Assembly: GCA_944320765.1 (NCBI GenBank)
Contig: CALUIS010000005.1
Location: forward strand, 62,001 to 126,000
Length of the DNA: 64,000 nucleotides
From: an uncultured Paraprevotella sp.
GTDB lineage: Bacteria; Bacteroidota; Bacteroidia; Bacteroidales; Bacteroidaceae
Reading direction: 5' to 3'
Shown: positions 43,263 through 49,843 of the stretch, one piece after another
Layout: every line of letters begins with the position of its first letter
Numbering within the stretch: the first letter of the stretch is position 1
Notes under the pieces: generated by a model
What the model was told of the DNA's origin: nothing
Database searches by the model: none
The model's input: only the letters and a program-made list of their open reading frames with translations
Translations under genes and position numbers: made by a program

Positions 43263-44813
43263 ATGGAAAAGGAGCGGATTGCTTCCCTGCTGGAAGCGTT
43301 GGGAAAAGGGCTTTACGAGAAAGAGCATCTGCTGGCTTTGGCCTTGTTGGCGGCGGTGGCGGGCGAGGGGCTGTTCCTGTTGGGGCCGCCGGGGACGGCC
43401 AAGAGCATGTTGGCCCGGCGGATGCGGCATGCGTTCCGAGGGGGCAGGTCGTTTGAGTACCTGATGTCGCGCTTCAGCACGCCGGACGAGATTTTCGGCC
43501 CGGTTTCCGTGTCAGCCCTGAAGGACGAGGACCGCTATGTGCGGATGACGGAAGGCTATCTGCCCACGGCCGATGTGGTTTTTTTGGACGAGATTTGGAA
43601 GGCCGGGCCGAGCATCCAGAACGCTTTGCTCACGGTGTTGAACGAGAAGGTTTACCTGAACGGGAGGGAAGAGTTGAGATTGCCGCTTAAACTTGTGGTG
43701 GCGGCTTCCAACGAGTTGCCGGCCGAGGGGGAGAATCTGGAGGCTTTGTGGGATCGTTTCCTGATTCGTTGCGTGGCGGGGGGAATCAAGGATGAGCGTT
43801 TGTTTAATTTGATGATAGCCTCTCCGGGGCATGAGGAGGCGGTGGTACCCGACGGGCTTCGTCTGTCGGAGGGGGAGCTTGCTGTCTGGGACGGCGGGAT
43901 AGATGCAGTGGAAATTCCGGATTTTGTCTTCACTTTTGTACATGTTTTCCGTAGCCTGCTGGTGGCCTACAACGAATCGGACGAGCGGGCGGAAGCCCCG
44001 GCCTTTTACGTGTCGGACCGCCGCTGGAAGAAGATAGTGCGTCTGTGGCGCACGGCGGCTTTCCTCAACGGGCGTTCGGCGGTCTCCCTGTCGGATTTGC
44101 TCCTGTCGGAAGCCTGCCTGTGGGACACCCCGGCGCAGGAGCCGGTTGTGGTGCGGCTGATGAGGGAAGCCTTGGTGGCAGTCTGCGAGGAGCATGTGGG
44201 GTTTCCGCTGCTGTCAGAACGGCTTTCGGCCTTGCGGGAAGAAAGCCGGGAGGCGGCGCGTCCCGTTGCGGCATGGAAGGTGGTCAAGGCATTTTTCTAT
44301 CAAGTGCAGTCGTTGTATCCCGGACGAACGGTTCTGGTGTATGTTTCTGAATATGAAGGATTGACGGAGGGAGTGCCTGCGGCCTTCGTTCTGGTGGAAG
44401 ACCGGCGGAAGACGGGGGCGCAAATCCTGCGGAAGTACGACAAAAGCCGTTTCCCGGGAGTCTTTCCGAAAGACCTGCTGCAGGTGTCCCGCACGGCGGA
44501 GGGCTTGCAGGTGAATGGGCGCAAGTATGAATTGGTGCGCGAGGAACAGGACGGGGAGGGCTTGCCGGACCGTCGGGTGGCCGCACCGGCCTTGTCGCTT
44601 GAGGCGGTCCGCAGGTTGGAGGCGGAACAGAAGGAAGCCGCCGCACGTTTGGAGGAATGGCAGCAGAGGGAGGAAGGTTTTGCCAAAGGGCATTTGTTCT
44701 TGGACGATGCGCTGCGGGATGTCCTGAAAAATGCTTTCAAGAGAGTGCGTGCGGACATGACTTCACTGCAAATCGAAAGTCAGGAACTGGGCCATGCGGC
44801 AGGATTGCGGTAG
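43263..44813 (+). CDS. ravA: RavA-type MoxR AAA+ ATPase
   Basis: 516 residues from ATG 43263 (MEKERIASLLEALGKG). Walker A GPPGTAKS (41-48), then FEYLMSRFSTPDEIFGPVSV, Walker B VVFLDEIWKAGPSIQNALLT, LVVAASNELPAEGENLEALW, and YVSDRRWKKIVRLWRTAAFL. These blocks are close to E. coli RavA. The C-terminal region is charged and divergent. It is paired with the VWA gene that overlaps it by 20 bases, as ravA-viaA are in enterobacteria, where they act as a chaperone-like pair linked to respiratory complexes and iron-sulfur proteins. Confidence 0.9.
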   Translation: MEKERIASLLEALGKGLYEKEHLLALALLAAVAGEGLFLLGPPGTAKSMLARRMRHAFRGGRSFEYLMSRFSTPDEIFGPVSVSALKDEDRYVRMTEGYLPTADVVFLDEIWKAGPSIQNALLTVLNEKVYLNGREELRLPLKLVVAASNELPAEGENLEALWDRFLIRCVAGGIKDERLFNLMIASPGHEEAVVPDGLRLSEGELAVWDGGIDAVEIPDFVFTFVHVFRSLLVAYNESDERAEAPAFYVSDRRWKKIVRLWRTAAFLNGRSAVSLSDLLLSEACLWDTPAQEPVVVRLMREALVAVCEEHVGFPLLSERLSALREESREAARPVAAWKVVKAFFYQVQSLYPGRTVLVYVSEYEGLTEGVPAAFVLVEDRRKTGAQILRKYDKSRFPGVFPKDLLQVSRTAEGLQVNGRKYELVREEQDGEGLPDRRVAAPALSLEAVRRLEAEQKEAAARLEEWQQREEGFAKGHLFLDDALRDVLKNAFKRVRADMTSLQIESQELGHAAGLR

Positions 44814-46206
44814 GCGGGACAGGGACACCCGCGTGGAACGATTGTCCGCCCTTTTCTTGCGGCACCTGCGTGAAATCGCGGAACAGGTTTATGCGGATGC
44901 CTTGGCTTCGGGAGCGGTCCGGCCCGAAGAGGCGGAGGCGGAAATCCAGCGTTATTTTGTGCGGAAGAAATCCGGCCTGCAGGATGTGTATTCCTATTAT
45001 GGCGGGCAGTGGGACTATTTCTATCAGCTGGAAATGGCATCCGACGCGGATTTCCTGCCCATGTTGCAGCAGGCCCGTTCGACCTTCGCCCGCCTTTATT
45101 CCCCTTCGGAGCTGGACGTGGCTTTCTATACGGAGCGGATGGTGCGCTATTCCCGCACGGATGTACGTTGGCAGACGCTCCGGCAGCATCTGACGGGCAA
45201 GTGGCGGCGTTTGCTGGAGGAGTGTGAGGAACGTTACCAACGGGAGCATATCGCACGGTTATGTGAGGATTATTTCCGGATGGCTTCAGAACAGTCGCGC
45301 ATGTTGCAGAATGCCGGAAAGGCGGGAGACGGCCTTTCTCCCCGTTTGGCCTGGTTGCAGATGACCGTTTCTCCGGAACTCCGGTCAAAAATCCGCCAGT
45401 TGGCCCAAGTAATCCGTAAAAGCCTTATAATTAAGGAGTTGAATGATGCGCTGGGACGAAAGGAGGCGGATGGGCAACGTCGGTATCAGGCTGTGCGGGG
45501 ACGGGTGCCGGTTGCGCTGTGGCGTCCGGCTTCCCATTCCGACATTGTGGGCATTACGGAGGGGGACAACCTGAACGCGTTGCTTCCTGTGGAATATTGT
45601 TACTTGGCCGAACCCGTTTTGGAGCCGGTTTTTTACCGCCGTTATGCGGAGAAGAAGCTGGCGGTGTTCGATTCGGTCTCCCGCCGGGTGGAACGGGCGG
45701 ATGCTTCGTCGCGGAGCGGGCGGGAGATGCAGAAGCACCGGAGGCGGGGGCCCTTTGTGGTTTGTGTGGACACTTCCGGTTCGATGGCGGGGGAGCGCGA
45801 GGTTTTTTCCAAGTCCATTGTGTTGGCTTTGGCATTGATGGCGGACCGCTTGCGCCGTCCGTGCCGCATCGTTTTTTTCTCCGACCAGACGGAAACCGTC
45901 GATTTGGAGAATCTGTATGACGACCTGCCTGCGTTGGAGGACTTTTTGTGCCGCACGTTCCACGGTGGTTCCGATATGGGTTGTGCGATGCGCGACTCCG
46001 TGGCGGCATTGATGCGCGAGGATTTCCGCTATGCCGACTTGTTGTGGGTTTCCGATTTTGAGATGGAGCCGCTTTCTCCGGTGTGGGTGCAGTATGTGGA
46101 TGAATTGAGGCAACGGGGGATGCGGTTGTATGCGGTGGCTTTCGGTTCTTGTCCCGAGCGGTCGTATGTGGAGTTGGCCGACCGGGCGTGGCATGTCCGG
46201 AGGTGA
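44794..46206 (+). CDS. viaA: ViaA-like VWA domain protein
   Basis: 470 residues. An alpha-helical N-terminal region (about 1-310) is followed by a von Willebrand A domain with the metal-site motif VCVDTSGSM (Asp326, Ser328, Ser330) and later FHGGSDMG and LLWVSDFEM. Together with the upstream AAA+ protein it matches the RavA-ViaA arrangement. The ATG lies inside the end of ravA, so translation is coupled. The cellular target in this organism is unknown. Confidence 0.88.
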   Translation: MRQDCGRRDRDTRVERLSALFLRHLREIAEQVYADALASGAVRPEEAEAEIQRYFVRKKSGLQDVYSYYGGQWDYFYQLEMASDADFLPMLQQARSTFARLYSPSELDVAFYTERMVRYSRTDVRWQTLRQHLTGKWRRLLEECEERYQREHIARLCEDYFRMASEQSRMLQNAGKAGDGLSPRLAWLQMTVSPELRSKIRQLAQVIRKSLIIKELNDALGRKEADGQRRYQAVRGRVPVALWRPASHSDIVGITEGDNLNALLPVEYCYLAEPVLEPVFYRRYAEKKLAVFDSVSRRVERADASSRSGREMQKHRRRGPFVVCVDTSGSMAGEREVFSKSIVLALALMADRLRRPCRIVFFSDQTETVDLENLYDDLPALEDFLCRTFHGGSDMGCAMRDSVAALMREDFRYADLLWVSDFEMEPLSPVWVQYVDELRQRGMRLYAVAFGSCPERSYVELADRAWHVRR

Positions 46207-47042
46207 AGAGGTCCTTTCAGGCATATTGAAATGCCGTGAGAATTCTGTATTCGCGAGTGATTCTCCACATCGTGGATTTTGCGCGATTCTCGTGGCGGTT
46301 TGTATTTTCAAAATGTCACGCTTTCTTTGTTTTAATTTAATTTTGTTTTGCGATTTGCTTGCACTTGCTTCTTTTTGTTTTGTGATATGGGTTTTTGATG
46401 AACGATATGACTTTTATAAGATGTTGTCCGGTTGGGATGAAATAGAAAAATCAGGCCGGGAAAGAGAGACATGTGAGGAATGCAAAGTGTCATTGTTTGG
46501 TGTTTTTTCCTTTCACATAGTTGGATTTTTGCCGGATTCAGTAACGCAGTTGTGTGAAATTCAGGGCAAGTCAGGAGGCTGATTGTTAAAAAACGGCGGC
46601 AGGAAATGCTCTATACGAGCATTTCCGCGCCGAATTTGCGTTTTCTTTGCGGCAAGAAATTTCCGTCTTTCAGCAAAGAAAGAAATTTCTTGCCGCAAAG
46701 ACGGAAAAAGTACTCAGCAAAGCGGTGTTTTTTTGTCAGGAAAGGCGAAAACCGATGGGCTTGGAACGGCTTTTGGAGGCTAGATGAGGTGGGTTTTCCG
46801 ACAAGAACGAGCTGACAAAAAGGGCTGTTTGAGGGAGCGGAGCTGACATGGGAGGCCGCTCTATGCGTTTGTTTTCCCTTTTTGTTTGTCCGTATGGCAG
46901 CCAGTTCGTGCATACGCTTACATTTTGTCCTTTCCCTGGCCACGAAATACGCCCGTATTTTCTTTCTTCCTTTCCGTTGCTCCGGAATATTCGATTCTCG
47001 CGTCTTGTGGCTGACATTGTGACAGATGTCTAATGTGGTGGG
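46207..47042. repeat. Largely gene-free region with hairpin repeats
   Basis: About 830 bases. A low-GC open frame 46313-46582 (90 codons, one hydrophobic stretch FLCFNLILFCDLLALASFCF) is possible but has no recognised homologue. A 17-bp perfect inverted repeat (46646-46662 and 46683-46699, TTTGCGGCAAGAAATTT and its complement) is followed by GACGGAA; the right arm plus this tail is identical to 16678-16701. Near 46281-46292 the motif CGCGATTCTCGT repeats the edge of the hairpin at 16941. The segment 46800-46860 again resembles 16800-16890. Confidence 0.6.
46313..46582 (+). CDS. Possible small membrane protein, doubtful
   Basis: 90 codons from ATG 46313. One likely transmembrane segment near the N-terminus, followed by a polar region with CEECKVS. 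Base composition is much lower in GC than the neighbouring genes. No clear ribosome binding site or promoter. It could be a chance frame in repeat-bearing intergenic DNA. Confidence 0.25.
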   Translation: MSRFLCFNLILFCDLLALASFCFVIWVFDERYDFYKMLSGWDEIEKSGRERETCEECKVSLFGVFSFHIVGFLPDSVTQLCEIQGKSGG

Positions 47043-47810
47043 TCAGAAAGAATTCAGTCCGCTGGCATCCACATTGTTCACGCCGTCAGAGTTGATTTCC
47101 GTCTGGTCTGCGGTGCCGGAAAGATACAACTTGCCCACTCCTTTGTTTTGGGCCTTGAGCGAGTTGCAGTCCAGTCGGGCGCGAATGGTGCCCACGCCTG
47201 TGTTCCAAATGCTGATTTCCTTTCCCCTGAAGTCCAGATTCATGTTGCAGACTCCCTTGCAGTTGAGTTGAAGCTCCGGACTATATATCTGGAATTCAGA
47301 TTTGTCCACTCCTTTGCAGTTGATATGGGCTGTCTGTGATTCTATCTGTGCCTTGCCCTTGCTCACCCCCTTGATGTCGTAGGTGAAATTCTTGCAGACC
47401 AGTTTTTCGCATTGGAAGTCGGACACGCCGCCCACGTTGATTTCAAAATCGTCCGCCGTCATCTTTCCGGTTCGGAATTTCATTACTCCCCCGACATCCA
47501 GCCTGTTGATTTCCGGAGCAGTGATTCGCAGATACACTTTCTCTTTGTCGCTCTTTTTCTTGTTCGGTTCCTTTCTGGCGATGACGAGGGTCTTTCCTTC
47601 CTGATAGATGTGTAGCTGTTTCATGGTCTGGTCCGACCCGCTGGCGGTCACGGCATATTCCTTGCCTTGGGTGTACTGGATGTCGGCGCAGTATTCGCAG
47701 CGGATGTTGTGGAAATTCTTTGCCTCAATCGTGCGGATGTTTCCGTTTTCCTTGAGGTTTGTGGATGACATGCACCCCATGAGTGTCAATAAAGCTAACA
47801 GTTTTTTCAT
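47043..47810 (-). CDS. DUF2807 (GIN domain) lipoprotein
   Basis: 255 residues. Lipoprotein signal (LLTLMGC). The rest is a repetitive beta-helix-like DUF2807 domain with recurring VGGV/KGV turns (LDVGGVMKFRTGKMTADDFE, then INVGGVSDFQCEKL and HINCKGVDKSEFQIY). Such proteins lie on the cell surface in Bacteroidetes and have been called putative adhesin heads. It is the last gene of the ECF sigma operon; its ATG overlaps the stop of the preceding gene. Confidence 0.85.
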   Translation of the reverse strand: MKKLLALLTLMGCMSSTNLKENGNIRTIEAKNFHNIRCEYCADIQYTQGKEYAVTASGSDQTMKQLHIYQEGKTLVIARKEPNKKKSDKEKVYLRITAPEINRLDVGGVMKFRTGKMTADDFEINVGGVSDFQCEKLVCKNFTYDIKGVSKGKAQIESQTAHINCKGVDKSEFQIYSPELQLNCKGVCNMNLDFRGKEISIWNTGVGTIRARLDCNSLKAQNKGVGKLYLSGTADQTEINSDGVNNVDASGLNSF

Positions 47811-48214
47811 TGTTTGGAGTTTTTGGGTTGTTTCTTGAAGTTTATGATAATGGTCACTTCCACGTCCATGTGGTTGTCCGGGTCGTACCTGAGCATGTAG
47901 ATTCGGGGATGGCCCTGGCTCTCAGTCGTGAGGATGAGGGTGGTCTTGTCCTTGGATACCGTCAGTTGGCTGTCGGCCGTTTGTGCCTCCTTTTCAAAGG
48001 CTTGTTTGAACGGTTTGGCATTCATATTCTTGGATTTCAGTGTGTTTACCACTTTTATGACGGCCCGTGTGGACGGGTCCCGTTCCACGGCGGAGGTGAA
48101 GGTGGACTGCCCCGCGCTGGAGTATTGTCTCACCATCCGGTCGATGCTGTTCTGCGCTCCGGACGGAAGTGCGGTGCCGGCGAGCAGCAGGAGGATATAG
48201 GCTGTTTTCTTCAT
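47807..48214 (-). CDS. Small exported protein, DUF5024-like
   Basis: 135 residues from ATG 48214 (MKKTAYILLLLAGTALPSGA), with a cleavable signal peptide. The mature part is a single small domain (STRAVIKVVNTLKSKNMNAK ... MDVEVTIIINFKKQ) similar to short periplasmic proteins that follow sigma/anti-sigma pairs in Bacteroides. It overlaps the next gene by 4 bases and lies 23 bases after the anti-sigma-like gene. Function unknown. Confidence 0.75.
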   Translation of the reverse strand: MKKTAYILLLLAGTALPSGAQNSIDRMVRQYSSAGQSTFTSAVERDPSTRAVIKVVNTLKSKNMNAKPFKQAFEKEAQTADSQLTVSKDKTTLILTTESQGHPRIYMLRYDPDNHMDVEVTIIINFKKQPKNSKQ

Positions 48215-48237
48215 ATAGCGGTCTGTCTTTTCTGTTT

Positions 48238-48804
48238 TTATTCCATGAGTTGCCGGATACGTTCGCGCTCCTTTTCGTCTTCTATGACGTTCAGGATGTC
48301 TGCTTCTGCTGCTTGGATCAGCTTTTCGGCGGACAGGTTTTGTTCTATCCGTTCGGCTTCTGCCAGTGTCCGTTCTATTTCCGGGCGGATGCGGGTCAGT
48401 TTGTCTGTCCGTACGCCATTCACAATCATGTAGCTGCCTTCGTACCGTGCGGCGAGTTTCCTTTCCTGCCGTGTGTGGGTTCCCCATCCGATAAGGGCGG
48501 CCAACAGGATGGTGGCGGCTGCTTCCAAGCTGTATTTCAGCGCGATGCATCGTGCGTTTTGGGGCTTTTCCGGACGGGCTTGTCCGGATGTGCCGGGCGT
48601 GTCGGATGCAAGGAGGCCGGTCTCGCGTTCGGAAAGCGTCAGGGCGGAAAAGTCCAGGAACATGTCCTTGTAGGGTTCCAGGTCTTGCGGAATGTCTTTC
48701 TGGCGGAAGAAGTCATACAGCTGCCGTTCCTCTTCCAGAGTGGTCATCCCCTTGAAGAAGCGGTCCGTCAGTTCCCTTATTTCAGTTTCCAGTTTTGCAT
48801 TCAT
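48238..48804 (-). CDS. Membrane protein, probable anti-sigma factor
   Basis: 188 residues from ATG 48804 (MNAKLETEIRELTDRFFKGM). An N-terminal cytoplasmic part carries an EEERQLYDFF motif common to small Bacteroidetes anti-sigma proteins. A single transmembrane helix is near 93-109 (YSLEAAATILLAALIGWG) and a periplasmic helical tail follows. Its ATG overlaps the stop of the sigma gene (ATGA). The anti-sigma role is inferred from position and topology. Confidence 0.7.
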   Translation of the reverse strand: MNAKLETEIRELTDRFFKGMTTLEEERQLYDFFRQKDIPQDLEPYKDMFLDFSALTLSERETGLLASDTPGTSGQARPEKPQNARCIALKYSLEAAATILLAALIGWGTHTRQERKLAARYEGSYMIVNGVRTDKLTRIRPEIERTLAEAERIEQNLSAEKLIQAAEADILNVIEDEKERERIRQLME

Positions 48805-49280
48805 TCTTCTTTCCTCCTCATATACTGTTTTTTGACAGCCATTCTTGCCCGGCTCAGGGCTTTCCGGACGGCCACTTCCGTGCTGCCCGTCAGCCGTGCG
48901 ATTTCTTTCATCTCCATTCCTTCGATATGGCGCAGGCGGAGGATGATCTGTTGCATGTCCGGCAGGGCGCGTACGATGTTCATCATGCGTTCGATGCGCT
49001 CCGGATGCCCTTCGTCCGTGTCCGGAACGTCGGCCTCCATGCCTTTGAGGGGCGAGACGGGCGGGCGGGAGCGGATTCGGTCGATGCAGAGGTTGCGTGT
49101 GATGGTGGCGGCCAAGGCCTCGAAAGGCAGTGAAAGCTGGTCGCGCATCGTCCACATTCTCAGCAGGCAATCCTGTACGATGTCTTCGCTCTCCTCCTCG
49201 CTGCCGACGTGGCGGCGGGCGATGAGAAGCAGGTGCGGGCGTACCCGCGATGCCTCGTGTTGGAATGTCTCTGCCTCCAT
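48801..49280 (-). CDS. ECF-type RNA polymerase sigma factor
   Basis: 159 residues from ATG 49280 (MEAETFQHEASRVRPHLLLI). Region 2 is SEEESEDIVQDCLLRMWTMR with FEALAATITRNLCIDRIRSR; region 4 is ALPDMQQIILRLRHIEGMEM and the helix-turn-helix STEVAVRKALSRARMAV. It heads a four-gene coupled operon and probably responds to an envelope signal through the next gene. Confidence 0.9.
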   Translation of the reverse strand: MEAETFQHEASRVRPHLLLIARRHVGSEEESEDIVQDCLLRMWTMRDQLSLPFEALAATITRNLCIDRIRSRPPVSPLKGMEADVPDTDEGHPERIERMMNIVRALPDMQQIILRLRHIEGMEMKEIARLTGSTEVAVRKALSRARMAVKKQYMRRKEE

Positions 49281-49695
49281 TTCTTTATGGTTTTCTACTG
49301 ATAGTACGTGAAGATAGCGTTTTTGTGACAGCGAAAGAAGTTTTTTTTGCGGGAAAATGTGGGGGAGGGACAAAAAAAGCGGGACTTGTCGCCCCGCTGA
49401 TGTGTGTGCCTACAGGTCGGAAAGCCATTTCTTTCCCCGTTTGGATTGACCCAAATGGCAATGGCGGCACCGATTACGCTTGTGATGATAAATAGAATGC
49501 TTAATCCGTCTATCTTTTTCTTATTTATTGATAATCTTGTAACCTATGTATGCAAATATATGTGATGTGAAGACTCTTTCTCTCTTTCTTTTCCGTCTTT
49601 CTTGCTGATTGCAGGCGTAAGACAAATAGCGGTAACACGAGCATGTTTTGGCGAAAAAATAAAGGGCAATGGCGCAAACCATCACCCTGCGGGGG
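49281..49695. other. Intergenic region between sigma gene and tRNA-Arg
   Basis: No gene seen. It contains a minus-strand terminator-like hairpin at 49372-49398 (AGCGGG/CCCGCT followed by seven T on the minus strand), which would stop transcripts arriving from the tRNA-Arg side. The rest is AT-rich. Confidence 0.55.
49372..49398 (-). terminator. Intrinsic terminator ahead of the sigma operon
   Basis: 6-bp GC-rich stem (AGCGGG / CCCGCT) with loop, followed on the minus strand by TTTTTTT. It separates the addAB/tRNA-Arg transcripts from the sigma operon. Confidence 0.65.
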
Positions 49696-49770
49696 TGATT
49701 CCGTTGGGACTCGAACCCAAGACCCACGCCTTAGAAGGGCGTTGCTCTAATCCAGCTGAGCTACGGAACC
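49696..49770 (-). tRNA. tRNA-Arg (anticodon TCT)
   Basis: Read on the minus strand: acceptor GGTTCCG with CGGAATC, D-arm GCTC...GAGC, anticodon stem ACGCC/GGCGT with loop CTTCTAA (anticodon TCT), and T-arm TTGGG/CCCAA. About 75 bases, discriminator A. Confidence 0.97.
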
Positions 49771-49786
49771 GACCTTAAACCGGCTG

Positions 49787-49810
49787 CAAAGATAGGGCTT
49801 TATTTCCAAT
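49787..49810 (-). promoter_or_regulatory. Promoter of tRNA-Arg
   Basis: Minus-strand TATCTTTG (49787-49794) is a perfect -7 element 17 bases before the tRNA; an upstream TTGG lies near 49806. Confidence 0.65.
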
Positions 49811-49843
49811 CTTGCAAGCCGTGTGTGCGCTTTTTTGTGCGGC

